A DNA stretch of 41,652 bases from a virus: IMG/VR virus record IMGVR_UViG_3300009379_000029, positions 1 to 41,652 of that record; one strand, 5' to 3'. Positions 7,519-14,867 of this stretch are shown piece after piece; position 1 is the stretch's first letter; each line of letters starts with the position of its first letter. Both the position numbers and the translations under genes were made by a program. Under the pieces are notes generated by a model, which was not told the DNA's origin, did not search any database, and was given only the letters and a program-made list of their open reading frames with translations.

Positions 7519-9293
7519 TGCTCCTTTATGACATTGAGACCAATGGGTTGCTGGATGTTGTCAGCAGAGTTCACTGCATCGCTATTTATGATACCGAGAC
7601 CGAGACCTACGAGATCTATGATCCGCACTCCCGTCCCGTGGAACTTGGTGTCAAACGGCTGGTGAATGCTGGTGACAATACCTGTGGTCACAACATCATT
7701 GGTTACGATGAGCTTGCACTTGAGAAAGTTTATCCTTGGTACAAGCGGCCCCAGAAGTCCCTGGACACCTTGGTTGCTGCCCGACTGTTGAACCCCACTA
7801 TCAAGATGGGTGACTTTGCCCGTGCCAAGAGGGGCATCATGCCTGGAAAGCTGATTGGCTCCCACAGTTTGGAGTCCTATGGCTACCGTATGGGTGAATA
7901 CAAAGGTGACTATGGTAAGGCCACTGACTGGCAGACCTGGAACCCTGAGATGTCCACCTATTGTAAGCAGGACGTCAAGGTCACCTTGGAACTTTGGAAG
8001 CGTCTCCAGAACAGACCTGGATGGGGCACCGAAGCCCTGGATATTGAGCACGACTTTCAGCGACTGATCGTCAAGCAGATGCACCATGGTGTCTGGTTTA
8101 ACGAACTCCAGGCTCATGATCTGGTGAACAAGCTCCAGGCCGATCTGGATGTAGCTGCCGGTGAGATTCGAGAGGTCTGCCCTCCATTCTGGACCCGCAA
8201 TGGCTCCGTCAAGAGCAGTACGTTCACGCCCAAAGCTGACAACAAACGTTACGGCTACACCCAGGGTGGGACCATGACCAAGATCAAATTGGTAGACTTC
8301 AATCCTGCCTCCAACAGTCACATCTACAACTTCCTCATCAAAAAGTACGGCTGGAAACCCGCTGAGTTCACTGACAATAGCAAGGAACCCAAGATCGACG
8401 ACGAGATCCTGGCGGCCCTCAAGGAAAAGTATCCTGAGTGTGACCCCTTGGCTCGATACAAGCTGATCAAGAAGCGCCTGTCTCAGGTTATCGACGGGCA
8501 GAAGGCATGGTTCAACTTCCTGGATGATGATGGTCGCATTCGTGGCTACGTCAACAGTTGTGGTGCCATCAGTAATCGCTGCACCCACAGTAACCCCAAC
8601 CTTGCCCAGGTACCCGCCAATGGTGCCCCTTATGGGGTCGACTGCCGGAAGTGCTTTGGTGTCCCTCCGGGTAAAGTCCTGGTTGGCTGTGATGCAAGTG
8701 GCCTGGAACTTCGATTGCTTGCCCACTTCATGAACGATCAGGACTACATCGACACGGTGCTGAATGGTGACATCCACCAGAAGAACGCTGACGCCCTGGG
8801 GCTGACTCGCTCTGATGGCAAGACGTGGTTCTATGGCTTCATCTATGGGGCTGGTAACAAGCTGTTGGGTAAGGGTGACGCCAAGGCTGGCAAGAAACTC
8901 CGGGACAAATTCCTGAAGAACCTTCCAGCCCTGAATGACCTCACCAATAAGATCAAACATCAAGTGGAGACCAATGGGTGGATCACTGGACTTGCAGGTC
9001 AACGCCTGTACTCCCGGTCCCCTCACTCCGCTCTCAACCTCCTGCTGCAAAGTGCGGGAGCCTACATTATGAAAAAGGCATGTTGCCTGATGTTGGAACG
9101 CCTGGACTGGACGCGATGTGCTCCAGCCCTGAATGTCCACGATGAGGTCCAGATGGAATGTGACCCTGACTATGCAGAAGAGTGTGGTCAGATCTGCCGT
9201 CAAGCTATCGTCGATGCCGGACGTTACTTCAAACTGAATATCCCAATGGACGGTGAGTACAAGATAGGTGCTGACTGGTCGGAGACACATTAA
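7518..9293 (+). CDS. DNA polymerase I family (T7 gp5-like)
   Basis: Replicates the phage genome and proofreads. 591 residues against 704 in T7. The 3'-5' exonuclease motifs are present: DIETNG at residues 5-10, GHNIIGYD, and the third motif around YCKQDVKVT. Polymerase motif A is DASGLELR (Asp392), motif B lies in KTWFYGFIYGAGNKLLG, and motif C is NVHDEVQ (Asp542). The GTG start overlaps the previous stop. The shorter length comes partly from the segment near the C-terminus between motifs B and C; I cannot decide whether a thioredoxin-binding loop is kept. Confidence 0.97.
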   Translation: MLLYDIETNGLLDVVSRVHCIAIYDTETETYEIYDPHSRPVELGVKRLVNAGDNTCGHNIIGYDELALEKVYPWYKRPQKSLDTLVAARLLNPTIKMGDFARAKRGIMPGKLIGSHSLESYGYRMGEYKGDYGKATDWQTWNPEMSTYCKQDVKVTLELWKRLQNRPGWGTEALDIEHDFQRLIVKQMHHGVWFNELQAHDLVNKLQADLDVAAGEIREVCPPFWTRNGSVKSSTFTPKADNKRYGYTQGGTMTKIKLVDFNPASNSHIYNFLIKKYGWKPAEFTDNSKEPKIDDEILAALKEKYPECDPLARYKLIKKRLSQVIDGQKAWFNFLDDDGRIRGYVNSCGAISNRCTHSNPNLAQVPANGAPYGVDCRKCFGVPPGKVLVGCDASGLELRLLAHFMNDQDYIDTVLNGDIHQKNADALGLTRSDGKTWFYGFIYGAGNKLLGKGDAKAGKKLRDKFLKNLPALNDLTNKIKHQVETNGWITGLAGQRLYSRSPHSALNLLLQSAGAYIMKKACCLMLERLDWTRCAPALNVHDEVQMECDPDYAEECGQICRQAIVDAGRYFKLNIPMDGEYKIGADWSETH

Positions 9294-9304
9294 GGAGAAT
9301 TACA

Positions 9305-9514
9305 ATGAATCAAACCATCGCTCACATTAAAGCCCTAACCAAACGAGGGTGGACTGTGACGTTCGAGCAGGTAACCGATGGTTGCTATGAGGTAACCGGC
9401 AAGCACCCGATGCTCTTTGGTGTCTATGTAGGAAGCCCAACGAAGGAGCCAGCCAACGCACTCCGTAGTCTTATCGATGATCTCAAAGCTCATGGACAAT
9501 ATACAAAAGGATAA
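9305..9514 (+). CDS. Small unknown protein downstream of DNA polymerase
   Basis: 69 residues (MNQTIAHIKALTKRGWTVTFEQV...), compact and probably soluble with a beta-alpha pattern. Start at ATG 9305 is set by TAAGGAG just upstream, which also holds the polymerase stop. No recognised domain. Confidence 0.75.
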   Translation: MNQTIAHIKALTKRGWTVTFEQVTDGCYEVTGKHPMLFGVYVGSPTKEPANALRSLIDDLKAHGQYTKG

Positions 9515-9521
9515 CAAGCAT

Positions 9522-9683
9522 ATGAACATTTTTTGTCCGCTCCTCGGAGCATTCTTCATTGGCCTCAAACTGACCGGCTACATCGCTTGGTCTTGGTGGT
9601 TCGTCACTGCGCCTATCTGGCTCCCTGTGGTCATCGTCCTGGTTATCATGCTCGGCGTCTTTACTACCATTCTTACCAAGTAG
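9522..9683 (+). CDS. Two-helix membrane protein of the transmembrane Fragile-X-F type
   Basis: 53 residues that are almost entirely membrane-spanning: helix one CPLLGAFFIGLKLTGYIAWS, then WWFVTAPIW, then helix two LPVVIVLVIMLGVFTTIL. The LKLTGYIAWSWWFVTAPIW block is typical of a small membrane protein common in phages and labelled transmembrane Fragile-X-F in databases (from memory). Function there is unknown. ATG 9522 follows AAAGGA; an earlier ATG at 9492 would overlap the previous gene. Confidence 0.7.
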   Translation: MNIFCPLLGAFFIGLKLTGYIAWSWWFVTAPIWLPVVIVLVIMLGVFTTILTK

Positions 9684-9732
9684 AGCAACCTTCAAAATCA
9701 ACCTCAATACAGAACTCACTAAGGAGAACCTC

Positions 9733-9927
9733 ATGATCAAAGACTGTAACAACTGCGCTGTCCGTAAATGCAACAAGGTATCTCGTAACGATTACCCCAA
9801 CCTTCGCCAGAAGCCCCGCAAGAAGAACGACAAGCTTGGCATGGTGTGCCCCAACTACCAGCCCATCAACCGGTCCATGCCCTTTGATGCCCGTATCGTG
9901 AAGGATGGCGTGGTGCTCCATGGTTAG
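9733..9927 (+). CDS. Small basic Cys-containing protein, unknown
   Basis: 64 residues with four Cys, three in a tight N-terminal group (CNNCAVRKC) and one later (GMVCPNY), which could form a zinc site, and a basic middle (RQKPRKKNDK). ATG 9733 has AAGGAG eight bases upstream. It ends inside the next gene (eight-base overlap). Nucleic-acid binding is a guess from charge and Cys pattern. Confidence 0.7.
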   Translation: MIKDCNNCAVRKCNKVSRNDYPNLRQKPRKKNDKLGMVCPNYQPINRSMPFDARIVKDGVVLHG

Positions 9928-10369
9928 CGACTCCTTGTTCAAGATCGCTCAGGCTGACGACATGTCGGTCTATGCGAGGTTCAATGTCCTCCGGGGGATT
10001 AACCTTCAGTTCATGGAGGCAGACTCCTTGGCTGATCTGGTGACCCTGAATGCTGAGTTCCTGGTCAACATAGGTCTCCTCAAGATGGACCACATGCGGG
10101 AACCTATCTTTCCGGCTGAACCTTCAGAGATCCTCCATTACGTCAACGACTATGGGGCCATGGAACGGTGGGTAAAGTCAGTGAGTGAGTACATGAGCGC
10201 TCGACTCGGTGAGGTTTATGAGGAGGAGCACGTCAGGCCCGACGCCCGGCTTCACTTCCTGGCCTTCGCTATTGGAGTGGTGACTGACAGGTACCTTGAC
10301 CCGGACCAACCCCCAGCCAGTAAGTCCATCACCGATTACCTGGAGGCATATCTGAGTGCCAAGGGTTAA
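9920..10369 (+). CDS. Helical protein, unknown
   Basis: 149 residues, mostly helical, with several Asp/Glu-rich helices (NAEFLVNIGLL, DYGAMERWVKSVSEYMSARLGEVYEEE, DARLHFLAFAIGVVTDRYL). Start ATG 9920 overlaps the previous stop. The helical acidic pattern could suit a MazG-like or structural role, but no catalytic signature is visible, so no function is given. Confidence 0.7.
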   Translation: MVSDSLFKIAQADDMSVYARFNVLRGINLQFMEADSLADLVTLNAEFLVNIGLLKMDHMREPIFPAEPSEILHYVNDYGAMERWVKSVSEYMSARLGEVYEEEHVRPDARLHFLAFAIGVVTDRYLDPDQPPASKSITDYLEAYLSAKG

Positions 10370-10511
10370 TTTCATCTTGATCAGTGACACCGAGACACTC
10401 CGACGTGACCTCACCTTTGAGTGGCTTAAACGACACCTTAACGAACGACGAAAGGAGCGAGTCCGTGAAGCAAACCGGAACAAACGTGAAAGGAGCTACC
10501 TTGGAAACTGA
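10356..10511 (+). CDS. Possible very basic small protein
   Basis: An open frame of 51 residues begins at GTG 10356, nine bases after GGAGG, and ends in TGA at 10509. The product (MPRVNFILISDTETLRRD...) becomes strongly basic (EWLKRHLNERRKERVREANR) and reads as one amphipathic helix. It fills the gap between the 9920 gene and the TTG start at 10501 and overlaps both slightly, in keeping with the neighbours. No homologue recalled. Confidence 0.5.
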   Translation: MPRVNFILISDTETLRRDLTFEWLKRHLNERRKERVREANRNKRERSYLGN

Positions 10512-10872
10512 TCCATACAGCATCGACACATCCAAACCTGGAGCCAAGCTCGACGCTGGCAAAGTACAGGCCGGAACCCTTGCATTGTTTGGGGACGCTC
10601 TGATGGAAGTCATGCGGTTGGCTACCTTTGGTGCCAACAAGTACAGCCGTGGTGGTTTCCTTCACGTCCCTAACGGCCACGAAAGATATTCTGATGCCAT
10701 GGTGCGCCACTACCTGAAGGAGGAATCTGAAGGGATCGACCCTGAGACTGGTATCCACCACGATGTTGCTGTGGCCTGGAACGCCTTGGCCCGGTTGCAA
10801 CTCAAACTGATGGAGAAACAGAAGAGAACAGAATCAAATGTATTGGAGAATCGCTATGAAGGACGTTCGTGA
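10501..10872 (+). CDS. DUF5664 / dATP-dGTP diphosphohydrolase N-terminal-like protein
   Basis: 123 residues from TTG 10501, which has AAAGGAG upstream. The centre GAKLDAGKVQ...LFGDALMEVMRLATFGANKYSRGGF...DAMVRHYLKEESEGIDPETGIHHDVAVAWNALARL is the pattern of the DUF5664 family found in many phages and annotated there as a dATP/dGTP diphosphohydrolase N-terminal or nucleotide-pool domain (family assignment from memory). An earlier GTG at 10384 is open in frame but would cover the basic small gene and has no SD. Confidence 0.75.
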   Translation: METDPYSIDTSKPGAKLDAGKVQAGTLALFGDALMEVMRLATFGANKYSRGGFLHVPNGHERYSDAMVRHYLKEESEGIDPETGIHHDVAVAWNALARLQLKLMEKQKRTESNVLENRYEGRS

Positions 10873-11047
10873 AGCCCTGAAACACTATGGCCCCCTGAAG
10901 TGCTCCCTGTGTGGGGGAACCCTGAGCCTGGATACGGAGGACCATATTGTCAACACCAACTGTAAACCCGACTGCCCTTGTCGGACTCGACGCTACGACC
11001 TACCGACGTCTGATCACTGCGGAAGCCCTGCTGTGGGAAGCACTTGA
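10856..11047 (+). CDS. Small zinc-finger-like protein
   Basis: 63 residues with CSLCGG and CKPDCPC groups, a likely single zinc site, followed by a less convincing tail. ATG 10856 has TTGGAG nine bases upstream and overlaps the previous stop. The last 34 codons are shared in another frame with the gene starting at 10947. The codon quality shifts from this frame to the other near 10990, so either the genes overlap or a frameshift links them. Confidence 0.55.
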   Translation: MKDVREALKHYGPLKCSLCGGTLSLDTEDHIVNTNCKPDCPCRTRRYDLPTSDHCGSPAVGST

Positions 11048-11147
11048 CTACGTGGCTGAACCTTATGGTCAGTCTTACGATGAAGAATTGCACAATAAAA
11101 TCGAGAGGTTTTTGAGGAATGAAGACCCTGAAGAAAGCAATGAGTAA
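10947..11147 (+). CDS. Small acidic protein overlapping the zinc-finger gene
   Basis: 66 residues from TTG 10947 with GGAGG six bases upstream. The C-terminal 50 residues (TTYRRLITAEALLWEALDYVAEPYGQ...EELHNKIERFL) look like a normal acidic helical protein, whereas the first dozen read as out-of-frame sequence. It overlaps the previous gene by 101 bases and the next by 29. Confidence 0.5.
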   Translation: MSTPTVNPTALVGLDATTYRRLITAEALLWEALDYVAEPYGQSYDEELHNKIERFLRNEDPEESNE

Positions 11148-11346
11148 ACTTGGCGATATGATCCTTCGGGGACTCCTGGTGAGTTACCCTGTGTACGTCC
11201 TGATGATGCTGCTGTGGTGGCCCTTTGCCGTCCTCTGGTGTGTGGTCAGTCTGCTGCGTGAGGAAGGCATCGTCAAGGACACCAAGGAGGCGCTCACCCA
11301 TAAGGAGTACGAGCGTATCCGGAGAGTACTTGGGCTGGATCGGTAA
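11119..11346 (+). CDS. Small membrane protein, unknown
   Basis: 75 residues. A basic start (MKTLKKAMSKLGDMILRG) is followed by a hydrophobic segment with Trp residues (LLVSYPVYVLMMLLWWPFAVLWCVVSLL, one long or two short helices) and a charged cytoplasmic tail. It is first in a run of three overlapping membrane genes. ATG 11119 or 11140 could be used; SD signals are weak for both. Confidence 0.7.
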   Translation: MKTLKKAMSKLGDMILRGLLVSYPVYVLMMLLWWPFAVLWCVVSLLREEGIVKDTKEALTHKEYERIRRVLGLDR

Positions 11347-11773
11347 GGTACTCGGTGGTGGGATCGTTGCGCCCATCGCCGGGACCGTCACCCAGTGGCA
11401 GAACCACCGTGCGGAGATCAAGCAGCAGGAACATGAACTCAAGATGTCGGTCCTCAAGAACAAGGCACGGCTGGCTGAATCCCAGCAGACCCATAACAGC
11501 AACAAAGAGATGAGGCAGCTTGAGGTAGCCAGCCCCTGGATGCGCCGCATTGTGGCCTCCCACGTACTGGTCCTCATTGATGTCGCAGTGATCAACCCCA
11601 CCTATGCAAACAAGATCTTCGCGTCCCTCAACAACGTCCCCACCTGGGTGATTGGATTGTATGTGACCGTGTTCGGATTCTATCTGGCAAAGGAACAGCT
11701 CTCTGACTACGGGGCTGGACTCGTTCAGACATGGCGCAAACCCAAGGAGAAGACAAGTGAAGTTCATTCGTAA
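11330..11773 (+). CDS. Holin-like protein (3TM / GTA holin type), tentative
   Basis: 147 residues from TTG 11330 just after GGAG. A glycine-rich hydrophobic start (GWIGKVLGGGIVAPIAGTV) leads to a charged helix of about 50 residues (QQEHELKMSVLKNKARLAES), then two membrane segments (IVASHVLVLIDVAVI and TWVIGLYVTVFGFYLA). This layout resembles the GTA-type 3TM holins that many phages carry. It overlaps both neighbours, which are also membrane proteins. A second short holin candidate exists at 32437, so this could instead be a virion or membrane-remodelling factor. Confidence 0.55.
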   Translation: MGWIGKVLGGGIVAPIAGTVTQWQNHRAEIKQQEHELKMSVLKNKARLAESQQTHNSNKEMRQLEVASPWMRRIVASHVLVLIDVAVINPTYANKIFASLNNVPTWVIGLYVTVFGFYLAKEQLSDYGAGLVQTWRKPKEKTSEVHS

Positions 11774-12008
11774 GGTCCTGCACGCGACCTACCCAACCTA
11801 CCTGATCCTGCTGGCACTCATCCTGCTGGTGGCGGCTCCCTGTGATCTCGTTCGATACTCATGGTCTGGCTGCAAGGAGTTTTACAAGGACATCCGGTGG
11901 AACTGTGGGAAGGTCTATAGAGACATCAAGTGGGCATCCGAAGCATTCACCTACTCTACCTACAAAGAGGGGAGGGAGGACGTACCATGCCCCTCAAAGG
12001 ACTCGTAA
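11757..12008 (+). CDS. Single-pass membrane protein, unknown
   Basis: 83 residues from GTG 11757, overlapping the previous gene by 17 bases. Basic N-terminus, one hydrophobic helix (PTYLILLALILLVAAPCDLV, about 13-32), then a charged aromatic tail (EFYKDIRWNCGKVYRDIKWASEAF), which should lie on the opposite side. The SD is likely CAAGGAGAAG inside the upstream gene. Confidence 0.65.
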   Translation: MKFIRKVLHATYPTYLILLALILLVAAPCDLVRYSWSGCKEFYKDIRWNCGKVYRDIKWASEAFTYSTYKEGREDVPCPSKDS

Positions 12009-12493
12009 GTGCAGCAGTAGGTCAGGCCAAAGGTGTCGCACCCGGTGGTGAACCCTACTTTGATACCCTGGACGCTTCCCTTTATTCAAACCCCCTCATC
12101 CTCGACACCCTCCTGGACCACATTATGACCAACCATTCCGAGTGCAACATGCTGATCCTGAGTGGTCACTTCGGTGAGGCGTTCGTCAGGCAGCATTACA
12201 GCCGGTTGGCTACCAGTGGCTACGGCTACCTGCTGTTCAGTGGTGGGATGCGTGTCGGTAAGCCACCAGAGATGTGGAGCTACCTGCGGACCAACGTGCA
12301 GAAAGCCCTGATCGTCGATGACAGCTCGTACTCATATGGAACCCTGCGGACCCTGCGACGTGAAGCATTCTGGCGTGGGTTCAACGTGGATAAAGCCGTG
12401 GTCCTTTATGATGGTGGCAAGCGAGACAACCTCAAGGGCCTCCACCTGGAGAGCTTCTATCAATATTACACACAGGAGAACATCAATGCTTAA
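11987..12493 (+). CDS. Phosphoribosyltransferase-like protein
   Basis: 168 residues. The segment ALIVDDSSYSYGTLRTL (about 106-122) matches the PRPP-binding signature of type I phosphoribosyltransferases (hydrophobic run, then Asp-Asp, then a Thr/Gly-rich loop), with a preceding beta-alpha fold (NMLILSGHFGEAFVRQHY). These enzymes join bases to PRPP; the substrate here cannot be told. The loop lacks the usual TGGT, having SYGT, so activity is uncertain. ATG 11987 has GGAGG upstream and lies in the previous gene's end. Confidence 0.6.
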   Translation: MPLKGLVSAAVGQAKGVAPGGEPYFDTLDASLYSNPLILDTLLDHIMTNHSECNMLILSGHFGEAFVRQHYSRLATSGYGYLLFSGGMRVGKPPEMWSYLRTNVQKALIVDDSSYSYGTLRTLRREAFWRGFNVDKAVVLYDGGKRDNLKGLHLESFYQYYTQENINA

Positions 12494-12710
12494 ACGTAAG
12501 CCGAACACCCTCGAATCCATCCTTGCTCCATTCAACAAAATGGTTGGCGACCTTGAGACGTTCATCAGCGATCAGACTCTGGTTGCACTCGCCAAGAGAG
12601 CCAAGGCCAATTCCCTCAAGAAGGAAGCTGCTGACCACCTGATAAAGGTTGGTGACGCCAAGCAGTCCCTGGTGGCTATCAAATGCATGATACTGAAAGG
12701 AGACAAGTAG
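12486..12710 (+). CDS. Small basic helical protein, unknown
   Basis: 74 residues, rich in Lys and Ala (LAKRAKANSLKKEAADHLIKVGDAKQS), likely a helical hairpin. The ATG overlaps the stop of the PRTase-like gene with CAGGAG upstream. Its TAG overlaps the GTG of the next gene (TAGTG). Confidence 0.7.
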   Translation: MLKRKPNTLESILAPFNKMVGDLETFISDQTLVALAKRAKANSLKKEAADHLIKVGDAKQSLVAIKCMILKGDK

Positions 12711-12946
12711 TGAAATTCGGAACCAAGCTTAACCACCTGATTAAGGTCGGCGCGGAGATCTCTGACGAACATGAGGGCTGTGCAGTCCACGTTGAGATCC
12801 ACGGGACCATCGGTGACTATGGTAACATCAATGGGCGTCACTCCTTAACTCTGGAGAAGCCTGGGGAGACTGCCATTCATCACAATGTGAGCATCGACAT
12901 GATGATCGCTCTGGCTGGGGACTTCAAGAAAAGCCTGGATGAGTAG
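12710..12946 (+). CDS. Small unknown protein upstream of exonuclease
   Basis: 78 residues, GTG start in a TAGTG junction with AAAGGAG upstream. Beta-rich middle (GCAVHVEIHGTIGDYGNI...HSLTLEK) ending in a helix. Overlaps the exonuclease start by eight bases. No known domain. Confidence 0.7.
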   Translation: MKFGTKLNHLIKVGAEISDEHEGCAVHVEIHGTIGDYGNINGRHSLTLEKPGETAIHHNVSIDMMIALAGDFKKSLDE

Positions 12947-13757
12947 CCCCACTACCCTCCTGGTTGATGCCGACGTCCTGTTCCACAAGTTTGCCTACAA
13001 CAATGAGTTCACCACTGAGTGGGAACCTGGTGTGGTGGAAGTTGTGGTGGACGAACACACCGCCAAGATGCAGATGGACAACTTCATCGACTACCTGATC
13101 CACACAACGGAGTGCCGGGAAGCAATTCTATGTATGAGCGCACGGAACAACTTTCGATACGACGTCATGCCCACCTACAAGCACAACCGATCTGGCAAAG
13201 TTGCCCCCGCCCTTCACAGTATTCTGAAGGATTATGCAGCGAACCACCCCCGGTATCCGTCCTGCCTGATGAACCATCTCGAAGCAGATGACGTCATGGG
13301 GATCATCAGTACCGAGGAACCGAATACCTGTGTGATTGCCACCATCGACAAGGACCTCATGCAGATCCCTGGTTACCACTTCAACTGGAACAAGGACAAG
13401 TGGCTCCAGTATGTCGAACCCGCTGATGGGGACAAGTTCTTCTACAGGCAGATCCTTACCGGAGACACTGTGGATGGATACACCGGTTGCCCCCAGGTTG
13501 GTCCTAAGAAGGCCGACGAGATCATTGAGAGTGTCCCTAATCCGGGTAGCCCCAAGTGGCACCGGGAGATGTGGGAGCTTATTGTCGAAGAGTATGAATG
13601 CTGCGAGTGGATCTATGCATATGAGACCTTCCTGGTCGATGAGTTGACCGAAGAACATGCCTTGACTGAAGCCCGTGTAGCCCGGATGTTACGAGCCGGG
13701 GAGTATGACCATAAGAAGGAGGAACCAATTCTTTGGACACCACCGAACAGACAGTAA
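12939..13757 (+). CDS. 5'-3' exonuclease (T7 gp6-like)
   Basis: Removes primers and digests DNA from 5' ends for nucleotide supply and recombination. The 272-residue product (T7 gp6: 300) has the FEN/PIN acidic motifs in order: LLVDADVLFHKF, HLEADDVMGII, VIATIDKDLMQIPG, and the helix-hairpin-helix region TGDTVDGYTGCPQVGPKKADEI. The order and spacing match the polymerase-I 5' nuclease family. ATG 12939 overlaps the previous stop. The gene sits downstream of DNA polymerase as in T7. Confidence 0.95.
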   Translation: MSSPTTLLVDADVLFHKFAYNNEFTTEWEPGVVEVVVDEHTAKMQMDNFIDYLIHTTECREAILCMSARNNFRYDVMPTYKHNRSGKVAPALHSILKDYAANHPRYPSCLMNHLEADDVMGIISTEEPNTCVIATIDKDLMQIPGYHFNWNKDKWLQYVEPADGDKFFYRQILTGDTVDGYTGCPQVGPKKADEIIESVPNPGSPKWHREMWELIVEEYECCEWIYAYETFLVDELTEEHALTEARVARMLRAGEYDHKKEEPILWTPPNRQ

Positions 13758-13924
13758 CCATCACAAAGGCTGAGCATAATCGACTGCTGGAATGTAAGGA
13801 GCAACTGGAGTTAGCGGAGAGTCTCCTCGAAGAGGCCCATTCCTATATGGATGACACGCATGGATACAACTCGGATATCTTCGCAGAGATCACCACTTTT
13901 CTCTACGGGGAGGATGAGGACTAA
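13733..13924 (+). CDS. Small acidic coiled-coil protein, unknown
   Basis: 63 residues, about one third Asp/Glu, with a helix EHNRLLECKEQLELAESLLEE suited to a coiled coil. Starts at TTG 13733 with AAGGAGG upstream; overlaps the exonuclease end by 25 bases and shares the A of the next ATG (TAATG). No function assigned. Confidence 0.7.
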   Translation: MDTTEQTVTITKAEHNRLLECKEQLELAESLLEEAHSYMDDTHGYNSDIFAEITTFLYGEDED

Positions 13925-14403
13925 TGGTTGAAACCAGATTGACCCATCCCTCCGGTGAGCAGTGCGTCATTACCTACGACCCCACCAAGGAGCGTGTAGG
14001 CGTGCGTACCACCAAGGATGGGGACTGGAAAGGAACTCGCACATCCTACAAGAAGGATGCAACCCAGGCTGACTACATGGAGGCCATTAGTGCCAAACAG
14101 AAGGAGGGATACGTTCTTGAGTCAAGAGAATCAAACACTACTGATATGCCTGGGAGCGATGATCCTGGTGGGTCTGGCGGGTCTGGCATCACTTTCCCAG
14201 TTGTAGGGACCATGCTGCTGCCCAACGCCGACACTTGCTATCTGATCGGCTGTTTGGACAATAGGTATCAGTTCAAAGTGGAAGCACCTATCGAGCACTA
14301 CGAGACTGCCAAACTGGGAGCCTCAGTGCGCATCCGCTACGAATCCACCGACAGCACCGGAGCCCCAGTGGACCCTGTGTTTATCGAAGTGGTGACCTCA
14401 TAG
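13924..14403 (+). CDS. Two-part protein with WGR-like N-terminus, unknown
   Basis: 159 residues. Residues 1-62 (RLTHPSGEQCVITYDPTKERVGVRTTKDGDW...DYMEAISAKQKEGY) resemble the N-terminal domain of the DNA ligase encoded just downstream, both ending in a KQ..GY helix. A Gly/Ser/Asp linker (PGSDDPGGSGGSG) leads to a beta-rich C-terminal half (YLIGCLDNRYQFKVEAP...ASVRIRYEST) that could be an OB-type fold. This might be a ligase or nick-binding accessory protein; that is inference. ATG 13924 overlaps the previous stop. Confidence 0.65.
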   Translation: MVETRLTHPSGEQCVITYDPTKERVGVRTTKDGDWKGTRTSYKKDATQADYMEAISAKQKEGYVLESRESNTTDMPGSDDPGGSGGSGITFPVVGTMLLPNADTCYLIGCLDNRYQFKVEAPIEHYETAKLGASVRIRYESTDSTGAPVDPVFIEVVTS

Positions 14404-14867
14404 CAGCCTACAGTACTTCGGACCTTCGTGCCATTATTGAGGATACCCTCGATGAGATTGGCATGAATAGTCCGACCGCTGTGAACCTGCTGCTGGGGAC
14501 CGCCGCCCAGGAATCCAATATGGGTTACTACCGCCGTCAGATCGGAGGAGGCCCCGCCGTGGGTATCTTCCAGATGGAGCCGAACACCCTGTGCGACATT
14601 TGGACCAACTACCTCAGGTACCGGCCTGTACTGGACCGGCGAATGGGACGACTGGTGGATGACTTCAGCCCGGAAGGTCTTGTTACAAGTGACCGCTACG
14701 CCGTGATCATGGCCCGTCTGCATTACCGTCGTGTCAAGGAACCCTTCCCGGAACCCAATGACATCAAAGGTCTCGCTCATTACTGGAAGGACCACTACAA
14801 CACCAAGAAGGGCAAGGGGACCGTTGAGGAGTTCATCGAGAACTACAAGCGGTACGTGCTCACTTAG
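14400..14867 (+). CDS. Lysozyme / transglycosylase-like endolysin, probable ATA start
   Basis: Predicted to cut peptidoglycan for lysis. LLLGTAAQESNMG contains the putative catalytic Glu and is followed by GPAVGIFQMEP, CDIWTNYL and, later, RLHYRR and LAHYWKDHYNTKKGKG, typical of a phage lysozyme-like family with a QES...GIFQ pattern. The first ATG (14463) starts only 12 residues before that motif and would drop the helix SDLRAIIEDTLDEIGM that normally precedes it. The frame is open to ATA 14400, which overlaps the previous stop as ATAG. From there the protein has 155 residues. If ATG 14463 is used it has 134. T7-type amidase (gp3.5) was not found, so this is the likely lysis enzyme. Confidence 0.75.
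   Translation: MAAYSTSDLRAIIEDTLDEIGMNSPTAVNLLLGTAAQESNMGYYRRQIGGGPAVGIFQMEPNTLCDIWTNYLRYRPVLDRRMGRLVDDFSPEGLVTSDRYAVIMARLHYRRVKEPFPEPNDIKGLAHYWKDHYNTKKGKGTVEEFIENYKRYVLT

Noticed and set aside
7515-9290. A 591-codon open frame on the minus strand opposite DNA polymerase
   Set aside because: It is the exact antisense of a gene with all polymerase motifs; it results from codon bias, and its product has no recognisable features or SD.
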